Source of the DNA: Rhodopseudomonas sp. P2A-2r
GTDB lineage: Bacteria > Pseudomonadota > Alphaproteobacteria > Rhizobiales > Xanthobacteraceae
Length of the DNA stretch: 64,000 nucleotides
Direction: 5' to 3'
Assembly (NCBI RefSeq): GCF_026015985.1
Contig: NZ_CP110389.1
Location: 5,488,001 to 5,552,000 of the forward strand
This document shows positions 19,310 through 28,433 of this stretch, one piece after another (positions within the stretch are counted from its first letter, which is position 1; the number at the start of each line of letters is the position of its first letter). A model generated the notes under the pieces. That model made no database searches. It was not told where the DNA came from and worked only from the letters and a program-made list of their open reading frames with translations. The position numbers were made by a program, and so were the translations under genes.

Positions 19310-19782
19310 CGCTTGCCCCCGGGCGCGGCGCTCTTCTGCAGCAGCAGCGAGATCGATATCGACGAAATCATTGACGATCGGCGGCTTTGCCGTGCTCTGT
19401 GGCACGTGGCATTCGGTGCAGAAGAAGCGGCGCGGCGACACCGAGGCCAGGAACTGGCCATCGCGATCCATGAAGTGGGTGATGCTGACCATCGGCGCCT
19501 GCGACTCGCCGATTCGCGCGCGGGCGTGGCACGACAGGCACTTGTTGCCGTTGAGGTCGATCTGGTAACCCTCGGTGGTGTGCGGGATCACCGGCGGCTG
19601 TTCGGGATAGTTGCGCACTTCCTTGTCCGCCGAGTTGCGCAGCGGCAGCAGCGGCGGCGCTGCCCCTCCTCGTTGAGCGGCGTGGACCCGCGCAGCCCGG
19701 AACTGACGGTCTGCGCGACCAGCGACGTCGAGGCGGCGGCGAGGATGATCGCCAGCGCCAGGAATACAGGTTTTCCGATCAT
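19306..19782 (-). pseudogene. napB: Periplasmic nitrate reductase diheme cytochrome NapB, two frameshifts
   Basis: Small electron-transfer subunit. The ATG at 19782 overlaps the napA stop, and the signal peptide ([19 protein letters not shown]) is in frame. The frame breaks at GAGGAGGGGCAGCG (C-run 19663-19666, plus strand; one base missing). The core then reads [20 protein letters not shown] with two heme sites, CLSCH and CTECH. A second break at about 19350-19354 (one extra base) moves the end out of frame. Removing that base gives a C-terminus [18 protein letters not shown] that overlaps napC by ATGA. The two shifts cancel to 158 aa, the normal NapB length, so the gene is probably intact. 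Confidence 0.85.
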
Positions 19783-22292
19783 GTGCTTTGCACCCGCTCG
19801 ATGCGCACCGCGCATTTCTTGTAGTCGGTCTGCAGCGAGATCGGATCGGTGGCGTCCAGCGTCACCTTGTTGATCAGCTGCGCTTCGTCGAACCACGGCA
19901 CGAACACCACTCCGCGCGGCGGCTTGTTGCGACCGCGGGTCTCGACCCGGGTGCGGATGAAGCCGCGCCGCGACGACAGCTTGATCTCGTCGCCGCGCCG
20001 TAGCTTGGCTTCCAGCGCGTCGTCTGGATGCATGAAGCAGACAGCCTCCGGGAACGCCTTGTAGAGTTCGGGCACGCGCCGCGTCATGGTGCCGGAATGC
20101 CAGTGCTCGAGCACGCGGCCGGTCGACAGCCAGAACGGATAGTCGGCATCGGGGGATTCCGCCGGCGGCTCATAGGGCAGCGCGAAGATCCGCGCGCGGC
20201 CATCGGGGAAACCGTAGAACTCGATGTCCTTGCCTTGCTTGACGTAGGGGTCGAGCCCCTCGCGGAACCGCCACCGCGTTTCCTGGCCGTTGACCACCGG
20301 CCAGCGCAGCCCCCGCACCTGATGATAGGTGTCGAACGGCGCCAGGTCGTGGCCATGACCGCGACCGAAGCTGGCATATTCCTCGAACAGGCCCTTGTGG
20401 ACGTAGAAGCCGAACGCCTTGGATTCGTCGTTGAGGTAGCCGGCCTCGATGTCGGTAACCGGGAATGCATCGACCTGGCCGTTCTTGTACAGCACGTCGT
20501 ACATGGTCTTGCCGCGAACTTCCGGCTTCTTGGCGATCAACTCCTCCGGCCAGACTTCCTCGATCTTGAAGCGCTTGGAAAACTCCATCAGCTGCCACAG
20601 ATCGGATTTCGACTCGCCCGGTGCCGACACCAGCTGGTGCCAGAAGTGGGTGCGCCGCTCGGCATTGCCGTAGGCGCCCTCTTTCTCCACCCACATGGCG
20701 GTGGGCAGGATCAGGTCGGCGGCCATGGCCGTGACCGACGGATAGGCGTCGGACACGACGATGAAGTTCTCCGGATTGCGATAACCCTGATACGTCTCTT
20801 CGTTGGAGTTGGCGCCGGCCTGCAGGTTGTTGTTGACCTGCACCCAGTAGGCGTTGAGCAGCCCGTCCTTGAGCATGCGGTTCTGCAGCACGGCGTGATA
20901 GCCGGGTTTGTCGGGGATGGTGCCTTCCGGCAGCTTCCAGATCTGCTCGGTCTTGTCGCGATGCGCCTTGTTGGTCACCACCATGTCGGCGGGCAGACGG
21001 TGCGAGAAGGTGCCGACCTCGCGCGCGGTACCGCACGCCGAGGGCTGGCCGGTCAGCGAGAACGGGCTGTTGCCGGGCTCGGAGATCTTTCCGGTCAAGA
21101 GGTGGATGTTGTAGATCAGGTTGTTGCACCAGACGCCGCGGGTGTGCTGGTTGAAGCCCATGGTCCAGAAGCTGACCACCTTGACCTTGGGGTCGGCGTA
21201 GAGCTCGGCCATCGCCTGCAGCCGGTTCAGCGGCACGCCGGACATTTCGGCGGCCTTCTCCAGCGTGAAGTCCGAAACGAACTTGACGTAATCGTCATAG
21301 CTCATGTCGGTGGAGTCATTGGCCTTGGTGCGGCCGGTGGCCTTCTTCTCGAGCGGATGTTCGGGCCGCAGGCCGTAGCCGATATCGGTCTGGCCGCGCT
21401 TGAACAGCGTGTGTTTGTCGACGAAATCCTTGTTGACGCGGCCGGTCTTGACGATGTGGTTGGCGATGGCGTTGAGCAGATAGAGATCGGTGTGCGGCTT
21501 GAACACCATGCCGATGTCGGCGAGATCGAACGAGCGATGCTCGAATGTCGACAGCACAGCGACCTTGACATGCGGCGCGCTGAGACGGCGGTCGGCCACC
21601 CGGGTCCACAGGATCGGATGCATCTCCGCCATGTTGGAGCCCCACAGCACGAAGGCGTCGGCGGCCTCGATATCGTCGTAGCAGCCCATCGGCTCGTCGA
21701 TGCCGAAGGTGCGCATGAAGCCGACCGCGGCGGAGGCCATGCAGTGGCGCGCATTGGGATCGAGATTGTTGGAGCGGAAGCCGGCCTTCATCAGCTTCAA
21801 CGCGGCGTAGCCTTCCCAGATCGTCCACTGGCCGGAGCCGAACATGCCAACACCGCTGGGGCCGCGCTTCTTCAGCGCCGCCTTGAACTTCTCCGCCATC
21901 ACGTCGAAGGCTTCGTCCCACGACACCGGCGTGAACTCGCCGTTCTTGTCGTACTTGCCATTAGTCTTGCGCAGCATCGGCTGGGTCAGCCGGTCATGGC
22001 CGTACATGATCTTGGACAGGAAGTAGCCCTTGACGCAGTTGAGGCCGCGGTTGACCTCGGACTTGATGTCGCCATGGGTGGCGACCACGCGGTTTTCCTT
22101 GGTGGCCACCATGACGCTGCAGCCGGTGCCGCAGAAGCGGCACGGCGCCTTGTCCCATTTCAATTCGCTTTGCGACCGCTCGGTGGTGAGGTTGGCGGCC
22201 AGCGCCGGCGCTGCCATGCCGCCGGCCATCGCCGCCATGGCGGCGGCCTCGAGCTTGAGAACCTGGCGACGGTCGAGTTTCGGTGCGGTCAT
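19779..22292 (-). CDS. napA: Periplasmic nitrate reductase catalytic subunit NapA
   Basis: 837 aa molybdoenzyme that reduces nitrate to nitrite in the periplasm. The ATG at 22292 (GGAGAG upstream) gives a Tat signal ([20 protein letters not shown]). A [4Fe-4S] site uses C51, C54, C58 and C86 (CRFCGTGC, then NCVKGY). The Mo-ligating cysteine is in [10 protein letters not shown] (about C184). The C-terminal molybdopterin-dinucleotide domain ends with [20 protein letters not shown] and [14 protein letters not shown]. Forms the NapAB complex; chaperone NapD is encoded directly upstream. Confidence 0.97.
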   Translation of the reverse strand: MTAPKLDRRQVLKLEAAAMAAMAGGMAAPALAANLTTERSQSELKWDKAPCRFCGTGCSVMVATKENRVVATHGDIKSEVNRGLNCVKGYFLSKIMYGHDRLTQPMLRKTNGKYDKNGEFTPVSWDEAFDVMAEKFKAALKKRGPSGVGMFGSGQWTIWEGYAALKLMKAGFRSNNLDPNARHCMASAAVGFMRTFGIDEPMGCYDDIEAADAFVLWGSNMAEMHPILWTRVADRRLSAPHVKVAVLSTFEHRSFDLADIGMVFKPHTDLYLLNAIANHIVKTGRVNKDFVDKHTLFKRGQTDIGYGLRPEHPLEKKATGRTKANDSTDMSYDDYVKFVSDFTLEKAAEMSGVPLNRLQAMAELYADPKVKVVSFWTMGFNQHTRGVWCNNLIYNIHLLTGKISEPGNSPFSLTGQPSACGTAREVGTFSHRLPADMVVTNKAHRDKTEQIWKLPEGTIPDKPGYHAVLQNRMLKDGLLNAYWVQVNNNLQAGANSNEETYQGYRNPENFIVVSDAYPSVTAMAADLILPTAMWVEKEGAYGNAERRTHFWHQLVSAPGESKSDLWQLMEFSKRFKIEEVWPEELIAKKPEVRGKTMYDVLYKNGQVDAFPVTDIEAGYLNDESKAFGFYVHKGLFEEYASFGRGHGHDLAPFDTYHQVRGLRWPVVNGQETRWRFREGLDPYVKQGKDIEFYGFPDGRARIFALPYEPPAESPDADYPFWLSTGRVLEHWHSGTMTRRVPELYKAFPEAVCFMHPDDALEAKLRRGDEIKLSSRRGFIRTRVETRGRNKPPRGVVFVPWFDEAQLINKVTLDATDPISLQTDYKKCAVRIERVQST

Positions 22293-22310
22293 GACAATTC
22301 TCTCCAACGC

Positions 22311-22637
22311 CTAGGCGGCATCGATGGCGTGAAACACGAGCGAGGCCGAGTAGACGTCCGGCAGCAGCGCGATGGTGTTGAGGGTCGACCCGATCGCGCC
22401 CGCGTCGGGGACATCGATCACCACCACCAGCTTGCCCTTGGGATCGCGGCCGTGAATTTCGCAGCCGGCCAGAGCGAGGATGGCGGCCTCGACGGTTGCA
22501 AGATGCTCCGGTCGCGCCTGCACCAGAATGCTGGCAATCTCGCCGCCGGGCGGGGCGATGACGCGGTCCGGGTTAAGAAGGCGCCCCCTCATCAGGGAGC
22601 GGCGATCGATAACAGTTTGCTGCTTTTGCACGGACAT
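22311..22637 (-). CDS. napD: NapA-specific Tat chaperone NapD
   Basis: 108 aa, slightly long for NapD; an internal ATG at about residue 16 (MRGRLLNPDR) is a possible alternative. The family core is visible: GEIASILVQARPEHLATVEA, then GCEIHGRDPKGKLVVVIDV and ALLPDVYSASLVFH. NapD is a ferredoxin-fold protein that binds the NapA signal peptide and delays export until the cofactor is inserted. It sits between napE and napA, as expected. Confidence 0.88.
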   Translation of the reverse strand: MSVQKQQTVIDRRSLMRGRLLNPDRVIAPPGGEIASILVQARPEHLATVEAAILALAGCEIHGRDPKGKLVVVIDVPDAGAIGSTLNTIALLPDVYSASLVFHAIDAA

Positions 22638-22658
22638 ATTCCTTGCTGTTAACGACTG

Positions 22659-22841
22659 CTAGTGGGCGGCCGGCGGGCCGGGCGGCCCGACGATCATCTG
22701 AAAAATCCAGACCGAGAGCCCGTAGCCGCCAACTGTCGCCACCGCGAGCGCCGGCATCAGCACCACGGTGAGAAATAGAAATGCGAAGACTTCCATGCGC
22801 CGACGGCGCACGTGTCCCGTGTCGCTGCCATTGGCGGACAT
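22659..22841 (-). CDS. napE: Small membrane protein NapE
   Basis: 60 aa from the ATG at 22841 (MSANGSDTGHVRRRRMEVFA). It has one or two membrane helices (FLFLTVVLMPALAVATVGGY, then GLSVWIFQMIVG), matching the NapE family, whose precise role is unknown. An open frame continues to 22943, but it would run through the FNR/FixK box at 22926-22939, so the transcript should start downstream of that. The short form is therefore chosen. First gene of napEDABC. Confidence 0.82.
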   Translation of the reverse strand: MSANGSDTGHVRRRRMEVFAFLFLTVVLMPALAVATVGGYGLSVWIFQMIVGPPGPPAAH

Positions 22842-23155
22842 GAGGGGCTCATTCGATGATGGGGGATTTGCCGGCATCAGGGTCGGCGCCTGATTGCCAT
22901 CATAGATCATCGGCTCTGGCCGTTCTTGATCCACATCAAACACTTGCTGACAGCCGCCGCAGCTTTCCGATCTCCGCGGGACGACAGTTTGGTGACGTCA
23001 TCCGACATCGCACCACAATATGCGAGAGCCGGTCGGGACATTTTCCCGATCGCGCCGGAAAAGTTTCCCGCATCGGCAGCGGTATTTTTGTTTGCGAAAA
23101 CGGCGGCTCTCTCGCAGTCTTTGTCCAACTGACCAAGCAAAAAGGCAGGGCGGGG
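22842..23155. other. Divergent regulatory region between napE and a TonB receptor gene
   Basis: 314 bp holding the FixK-type box close to napE and a long leader (about 200 bp) before the receptor start. Reading frames cross it on both strands, but none has a start site compatible with the box. No other element was recognised. Confidence 0.5.
22926..22939 (-). promoter_or_regulatory. FNR/FixK-type box upstream of napEDABC
   Basis: TTGAT-CCAC-ATCAA, a perfect match to the TTGAT-N4-ATCAA consensus of FixK/FNR regulators. If it works at -41.5, the nap transcript starts near 22891, 50 nt before napE. This predicts activation at low oxygen (FixLJ-FixK cascade). The box could also affect the divergent TonB receptor gene. 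Confidence 0.85.
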
Positions 23156-25615
23156 ATGGGACGTTATTTTTCTGCGTGTCGCACGCATAACGGGGCGAAT
23201 CCGACTCTCACACGGCTGGCGGGGGCCACCATTGCGTCAATCGGCCTGCTATGGCCCGCATCGTCACAGGCGCAGCAGACGCTGCCGACCATCGACGTGA
23301 TCTCCAATACCCCGCTTCAGGGAACCGGCATCGACAAGGACAAGATCCCGTCGCTGACGTCGTCGGTCACATCAGAGGATTTCCAGCGCAGCTATTCGCA
23401 GAACATCACCGACACCCTGTTCCAGCGCATTCCCGGCGTCACTCTGTCGGATCCCAACGGCAACAGCGCCCAGCAGGCCGTCAGCTATCGCGGCTTCTCG
23501 GCCTCGCCGCTGCAGGGCACGCCGCAGGGCCTCGCCGTTTACATGAACGGCATGCGCATCAACGAATCCTTCGGCGACACGGTGAACTGGGACCTGATCC
23601 CCACCAATGCGATCTCGCGCGCCGACGTCTTCACCAACAACCCGGTGTTCGGCCTCAATGCGCTGGGCGGCGCCGTCAGCCTGCAGATGAAGAACGGCTT
23701 CACCTATCAGGGCTTCGAGGCCGAGGGCCAGGGTGGCTCCTACGGTCGCGGCCAGGGCGGCGTGCAGTATGGCGCGCAGAACGGCAACTGGAGCAGCTAC
23801 TTTGCCGCGCAGGGCCTGACCGACGACGGCTGGCGGCAGAAGTCACCAGCGAAGCTCGGCCGCTTCTATGGCGACGTCGGCTGGCGTGACGATCGCGCCG
23901 AGTTCCATCTGTTCGGCGGCGTCTCCACCAGTTCATTCGGTGTTGCCGCAGCGACCCCGGTGGAAATGCTCGCCCGCAACTGGAGCTCGATCTACACCAC
24001 GCCGCAGACCACCGACAACAAGATGGCCATGATCGGCATGAACGGCAAAGTCGCGGTCACCGACTCGTGGACCGTGCAGGGCAACCTCTACGGCCGCTTC
24101 TTCCGCCAGGACCATGTCGACGGCAACGACGGCAATGTCGAGCGCTGCAGCAATTCGTCATCCTATGCCGGTCGTTTGTGCCTGCAAGACGACGGCTTCC
24201 CGCGGCCTGTACCGTTCACCGGCGCCGCCGCCCTCGCCTTCCGCAACCAGTTTGTGATCCTCGACCAGAACAACCAGCCGATTCCCTGTCCGCCCGGCTC
24301 AGGCAATACCTGCGCGCCAGTGCCCTATGGCAGCATCGATCGGACCAAGACCAGCTCCGATACTTTTGGCGGCTCGCTGCAGGCCACCAACGATGACAAG
24401 CTGTTCGGCCACGGAAATCATTTTGTGGTCGGCGGCAGCATCGATCGCGGCAAGACGGCGTTCGACGCCACCTCGACGCTTGGCTACATCTATCCGGACC
24501 TCACGGTCGGGCTCAATCCGACGATCCCCGGCAACGGCTCGGTGATCCACACGCTCGGCAATGTCGGCTACACGCCGGTGAGCATCAACACCCGCAATAC
24601 CTATTACGGCATCTACGCCACCGACACCTTCGACATCACCGATGCGCTCGCGGCCACCGCAGGCGCCCGCTACAACATCGCCGACATTTCGTTGCGCGAC
24701 ATGCTCGGCACCAGTCCCGACCTCAACACCGATGCGCGGTTCTCGCGCCTCAATCCCGTGGTCGGCCTCACCTACAAGATTGCGCCGTGGATGACCGCCT
24801 ATGGCGGGTACTCGGAATCCAACCGCGCGCCGACGCCGCTCGAGCTCGGTTGCTCCAATCCCGACAAGCCATGCCTGCTGGAGAACTTCCTGGTCTCCGA
24901 TCCGCCGCTCAAGCAGGTGGTCGGCCACACCTATGAGCTCGGACTGCGCGGCAACAGCGCACTGGCGGGCGGCATCTTCGAGTGGAAGGCCGGCCTGTTC
25001 CGTACCGACAGCGACGACGACATCATCACGCTGGCGAGCACCATCCAGGGCCGCGGCTACTACCAGAACGTCCCGCGCACCCGCCGCCAGGGCGTCGAGC
25101 TCTCGGCCGAATACAGGTCGAGCCAGTGGCTGGTCTATGCCGGCTACAGCTTCATCGACGCCACCTATCGCTTCAACGGCACGCTGGCCTCGCCCAACAA
25201 TCCCTCCGCGGACGCAAACGGCAATATCTTCGTCACCTCCGGCAACCGCATCCCCGGCATTCCCCAGCACCAGTTCAAGGTCGGCGCGGAATATCTGGTG
25301 ACGCCGCAGTGGAAGGTCGGCGCCGACATCGTCGCCGTGGGTCGCCGCTACTACGTCGGCGACGACGCCAACCAGAACCAGATGCTGCCATCCTATGCGG
25401 TGGTCAATCTCCACACCTCCTACGAGGTGACGAAGAACGTGACGCTGTTCGCGGTGGTCAACAACCTGTTCGACAGCAAGTACGCGCTGTTCGGCACCTA
25501 TTTCGAATCGTCCGGCACCGCCAAGGCGGGGCTGCCGATCACCTTCACCGACCAGCGCACCGAAGTGCCGGGTGCACCGCTGGCGGTGTTCGGCGGCATC
25601 AGGGTGAAGCTGTGA
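23156..25615 (+). CDS. TonB-dependent outer-membrane receptor
   Basis: 819 aa. The ATG at 23156 (GGCGGGG upstream) begins an extended signal peptide (LTRLAGATIASIGLLWPASS, then QAQQ). A plug domain follows (QNITDTLFQRIPGVTLSDPN, RGFSASPLQGTPQGLAVYMN and FGLNALGGAVSLQMKNGFTY), then a 22-strand-type barrel, ending NLFDSKYALFGTYFESSGTA and VFGGIRVKL. Four cysteines lie in extracellular-loop-like segments. It resembles receptors of uncharacterised substrate, not classical siderophore receptors. Being divergent from nap and followed by a sensor pair suggests a nitrate/molybdenum or metal link, but that is conjecture. Confidence 0.88.
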   Translation: MGRYFSACRTHNGANPTLTRLAGATIASIGLLWPASSQAQQTLPTIDVISNTPLQGTGIDKDKIPSLTSSVTSEDFQRSYSQNITDTLFQRIPGVTLSDPNGNSAQQAVSYRGFSASPLQGTPQGLAVYMNGMRINESFGDTVNWDLIPTNAISRADVFTNNPVFGLNALGGAVSLQMKNGFTYQGFEAEGQGGSYGRGQGGVQYGAQNGNWSSYFAAQGLTDDGWRQKSPAKLGRFYGDVGWRDDRAEFHLFGGVSTSSFGVAAATPVEMLARNWSSIYTTPQTTDNKMAMIGMNGKVAVTDSWTVQGNLYGRFFRQDHVDGNDGNVERCSNSSSYAGRLCLQDDGFPRPVPFTGAAALAFRNQFVILDQNNQPIPCPPGSGNTCAPVPYGSIDRTKTSSDTFGGSLQATNDDKLFGHGNHFVVGGSIDRGKTAFDATSTLGYIYPDLTVGLNPTIPGNGSVIHTLGNVGYTPVSINTRNTYYGIYATDTFDITDALAATAGARYNIADISLRDMLGTSPDLNTDARFSRLNPVVGLTYKIAPWMTAYGGYSESNRAPTPLELGCSNPDKPCLLENFLVSDPPLKQVVGHTYELGLRGNSALAGGIFEWKAGLFRTDSDDDIITLASTIQGRGYYQNVPRTRRQGVELSAEYRSSQWLVYAGYSFIDATYRFNGTLASPNNPSADANGNIFVTSGNRIPGIPQHQFKVGAEYLVTPQWKVGADIVAVGRRYYVGDDANQNQMLPSYAVVNLHTSYEVTKNVTLFAVVNNLFDSKYALFGTYFESSGTAKAGLPITFTDQRTEVPGAPLAVFGGIRVKL

Positions 25616-25646
25616 CGATGGGAAAACTGCCCCGCTGAATTCTCTC

Positions 25647-25676
25647 GGCACGCTGCTGCTCCCACGGCAGCGTGCC
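25647..25676. terminator. Hairpin after the TonB receptor
   Basis: GGCACGCTG-12 nt-CAGCGTGCC perfect 9-bp stem, 31 bp after the receptor stop codon. There is no T-run, so termination is only suggested. It is followed by GC-rich palindromic repeat sequence to about 25745. Confidence 0.45.
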
Positions 25677-25759
25677 CGCTCTCCCCGGCAAGGGAGAGCC
25701 GTGGGTGAGGGGCGCGATCGACTGCCCAGCTCGCGCCCCCACCCATCGCTTCGCTGTCT

Positions 25760-27142
25760 TCACCCGGCCACCGCAGGGTGAAGAGATGCCGTCGGCACCA
25801 TCGCCTCCACCGTCACGCCCTGCTCCGTCGAATTCACCGTCATGCTGCCGCCCAGCGCCAGCACGCGCTCGCGCATCCCGGTGAGGCCGAGGCCGAGCCG
25901 GTGATCCGATGGCAAGCCGGCGCCGTTGTCTTCCACCCGCACCAGCGCCGCTGTGCCGCCGGCCTCGTGCAGCGGTGCAATCGAAACGACAACGCGGGTC
26001 GCGCCGGCATGACGGAACACATTGGTCAGTGCCTCCTGCACCACGCGATAGACGGTCAGCTCGACCGCTTCGTCGGTGATATCGAGCGCCGGCGACAGTG
26101 CGATTTCGACGGCGACACCGGGATGGGCCTCGCGCCACAGCCGTGCCAGCGCTGCCAGCGCCTCGCTTAGGCCCAATTCGCTCAGCCCCGCCGGCCGCAG
26201 CCGGGCCAGCACCCGGCGGTTGGACTGCTGCAGCGCATTGACCTGTTCCAGCATGGCGCCGCCATGGCGGCGCAGCGCGGCGATGTCCGGCTGCGGCGCA
26301 TCGGCCACCCGCGTCAGCGCGCTGCCATGCGCACGCAATGCAAACAGAGTGGGGCCGAACTCGTCGTGCAGTTCCCTGGCGATTTCCTTGCGCTCGACGT
26401 CCTGCAGCGAGACGATCCGCGCTGCCAGTCGCCGTTTGTCCTCCACGGCCCCACCGAGCGCCGCCGCCAGATGATTGAGCCGGTCGCCGATATCGGCGAG
26501 TTCCGGCGGGCCCAACGGCAGCACCCGCGTGTCGTAGCGACCCGCTTCGATGCCGGCCATCGCCGCTCCAAGCCCCTGGATCGGCTGAAGCGCGCGGCCG
26601 ACGACCGTCATGGTGATCAGCAGCAGGATGGCGGCGATGGCCGAGCCGACCTCGATCTGCGTCACGATGCCGTCCCAGATCTCGGCGATCTCGTCGGTGG
26701 GATGCGACGCCACCACCAGCGTGCCCAGCGAACGCCCGTTGGCCGTCACCGGCACACGCACCATGCTCTGCTCGGGATGCACCAGTTGCACAAACCACGC
26801 CGGCGGCGCGGCGGCCTGCGTGGCGGAGCCCGCCGGCGGTGGCAGGTCCCTTGATGCTGCGGCGATCAGCGCGCCGCCTTCGCGGGTGATGCTGACATGG
26901 CGCAGCCGGCTGAGGTCGGCGAGGATGTCCGCCAGCTTCGCTTCGGGATCCGGCGTATCGTTGAGGCCCGCCACCAGCGTCTGAATGAATTCGCGCGCCA
27001 GCCGCACCACGCTCTGGTCCTCGGCCTGCACCCGCGGCGCTGCGTCGAGCACCAGCCGCGCCACGTTGACCGCCAGCCCGAGCACCAACACCAGCGCCAG
27101 CAGCATGTTCAGCCGCGCCCGCAATGACAGCCTTTGCCACAT
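25760..27142 (-). CDS. Sensor histidine kinase, NarX/UhpB type (HisKA_3)
   Basis: 460 aa from the ATG at 27142 (GAGGAG 7 nt upstream). Transmembrane helix 1 spans about residues 12-30, a periplasmic sensor region about 31-160, TM2 about 164-182, and HAMP about 183-235. The HisKA_3 dimerisation/phosphoacceptor motif is ERKEIARELHDEFG (His259), and HATPase_c has VVQEALTNVFRHAGATRVVV and GAGLPSDHRLGLGLTGMRER. The signal is unknown. Divergent from its probable partner response regulator at 27256. Confidence 0.92.
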   Translation of the reverse strand: MWQRLSLRARLNMLLALVLVLGLAVNVARLVLDAAPRVQAEDQSVVRLAREFIQTLVAGLNDTPDPEAKLADILADLSRLRHVSITREGGALIAAASRDLPPPAGSATQAAAPPAWFVQLVHPEQSMVRVPVTANGRSLGTLVVASHPTDEIAEIWDGIVTQIEVGSAIAAILLLITMTVVGRALQPIQGLGAAMAGIEAGRYDTRVLPLGPPELADIGDRLNHLAAALGGAVEDKRRLAARIVSLQDVERKEIARELHDEFGPTLFALRAHGSALTRVADAPQPDIAALRRHGGAMLEQVNALQQSNRRVLARLRPAGLSELGLSEALAALARLWREAHPGVAVEIALSPALDITDEAVELTVYRVVQEALTNVFRHAGATRVVVSIAPLHEAGGTAALVRVEDNGAGLPSDHRLGLGLTGMRERVLALGGSMTVNSTEQGVTVEAMVPTASLHPAVAG

Positions 27143-27255
27143 CGTTCCGCTCCTCGTTGCCGCACTGCACAATCAGGGAACGTTGACATGCAAAACCGGC
27201 AACCCTTAATTGATGTTACAATAAGTTGCCGGCGAGATACGACCCGGAGCAGTTG

Positions 27256-27876
27256 ATGCGCGTGCTGATTGTCGATGACCACCTGATCGTCGCCTCCGGC
27301 TGCCGTGCGCTATTCGCTGGCGATCCCGACATCGAGGTGGTTGAGGCCAACGACGCCGAGAGCGGCGAGGCCGCCTTCGTCGCCGAGCAACCGGACATCT
27401 GTGTGCTCGACATCAACCTGCCGGGCGTGTCCGGATTCGAGTTGGCGCGCCGCATTCTGGCGCGCGCCGCGGGTGCGCGCATCATCATGTTCAGCATGAA
27501 CGACGATCCCGTGTTCGCCGCGCGCGCCATCGAAGCCGGCGCCAAGGGCTATGTGTCCAAATCCGGCGAGCCGGACGATCTCATCGAGGCCATTCGCGTG
27601 GTCGGCCAAGGCGGCGTGTTCCTGACCCGCGCCACCGCCAGCAGCATCGCCTTCGCCGGACCCGGCCTCGCCGGCGGGCCGCTCGGCAAGCTGTCGGCAC
27701 GCGAGATCGAGATCCTGCGCCTGCTTGCCGCCGGCAAGAGCCTGACCGAGATCGCCTGGCTGGTGCACGCGTCCTACAAGACCATCGCCAATACGTCGTC
27801 GCTGATGCGTCAGAAGCTCGGCGTGCGCAATTCCGCGGAACTGGTCCGCTTCGCCATCGACTGCCGGCTGGCATAG
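27256..27876 (+). CDS. LuxR/NarL-type response regulator
   Basis: 206 aa. The receiver domain has the acidic pair D7-D8 and phosphoacceptor Asp52 (CVLDINLPGVSG). A C-terminal LuxR HTH follows (LSAREIEILRLLAAGKSLTE, then YKTIANTSSLMRQKLGVRNS). The ATG at 27256 has GGAG about 8 nt upstream and starts MRVLIVDDH; a TTG at 27226 is an unlikely extension. It forms a two-component pair with the divergent kinase. The TonB receptor beyond the kinase is a candidate target. Confidence 0.92.
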   Translation: MRVLIVDDHLIVASGCRALFAGDPDIEVVEANDAESGEAAFVAEQPDICVLDINLPGVSGFELARRILARAAGARIIMFSMNDDPVFAARAIEAGAKGYVSKSGEPDDLIEAIRVVGQGGVFLTRATASSIAFAGPGLAGGPLGKLSAREIEILRLLAAGKSLTEIAWLVHASYKTIANTSSLMRQKLGVRNSAELVRFAIDCRLA

Positions 27877-27885
27877 ACGCGGGGC

Positions 27886-28374
27886 CTAGGATCCCGCGGA
27901 CGGCTCTTGCGAGACCGCATCGGCAAACTTTCGCATCAGGCGCACCAGCTCGTCCAGCTCCTGCGTCTCCCAAGTCGCGAAGATGCCGCGACCGATCCGC
28001 TCGCGTGCGGCGTCGACAAGGCCGGTCATCGCCTTGCCCTTCGCGGTCGCCACCGCCTCGCGCACCCGGCGGTCCGCAACGCTTTCGCGGCGTTCCACCA
28101 GATCGAGGCTTTCAAGCTTCGCCACCTGGCGGCTGACCGTAGTGTAGTCGCGCCCGACCCGGTCAGACAGGTCGACCACGCCAATCGGTCCGAACCTTTC
28201 GATCAGGACCAGCAGCGGAAACAGCGCACGATCGAGCGGGATGCCCGCCTCCCGGATCAGCGCCTCGTCGCGTTGCGGCCGGTTCATCACGCTGACGATA
28301 TCCAGCACCGCGCTGTGAATCTGCCGAAGCCGCTCACTTATATGTGTAGTTTGCACATTTTTTCTTGACGCCAT
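27886..28374 (-). CDS. MarR-family transcriptional regulator
   Basis: 162 aa from the ATG at 28374, preceded by AGGAGGAGTGCG. The winged helix reads LSDRVGRDYTTVSRQVAKLE, with the wing ESVADRRVREAVATAKGKAM. Divergent from an NADPH:quinone-type oxidoreductase starting at 28434, the common MarR arrangement for a repressor released by electrophiles or phenolics. Two similar dyads (28342-28358 inside its own 5' end, 28390-28406 in the intergenic region) are probable binding sites. Confidence 0.88.
   Translation of the reverse strand: MASRKNVQTTHISERLRQIHSAVLDIVSVMNRPQRDEALIREAGIPLDRALFPLLVLIERFGPIGVVDLSDRVGRDYTTVSRQVAKLESLDLVERRESVADRRVREAVATAKGKAMTGLVDAARERIGRGIFATWETQELDELVRLMRKFADAVSQEPSAGS
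28342..28358. promoter_or_regulatory. Putative MarR operator 1
   Basis: ATGTG-TAGTTTG-CACAT, a perfect 5-bp dyad with a 7-nt spacer, within the first codons of the MarR gene. Confidence 0.5.
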
Positions 28375-28389
28375 CGCACTCCTCCTAAT

Positions 28390-28408
28390 ATGTGCATAAT
28401 ACACGCAT
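28390..28408. promoter_or_regulatory. Putative MarR operator 2
   Basis: ATGTG-CATAATA-CAC-GCAT in the 59-bp gap between the divergent MarR and oxidoreductase genes. It has the same half-site and the same 7-nt spacing as the dyad at 28342. TATAAT-like sequence in the spacer suggests overlap with a promoter -10. Confidence 0.55.
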
Positions 28409-28433
28409 TTACTGAGACTGGAAGGGAAACCAC

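Noticed and set aside
18677..19618. Fused NapB-NapC protein
   Set aside because: The junction sits between two compensating indels; correcting them restores separate genes with ATGA overlap.
20028..22652. An 874-residue plus-strand frame opposite napA
   Set aside because: It is the antisense shadow of napA (His/Gly/Arg-rich, no domains); the GC-rich codon usage keeps the opposite frame open.
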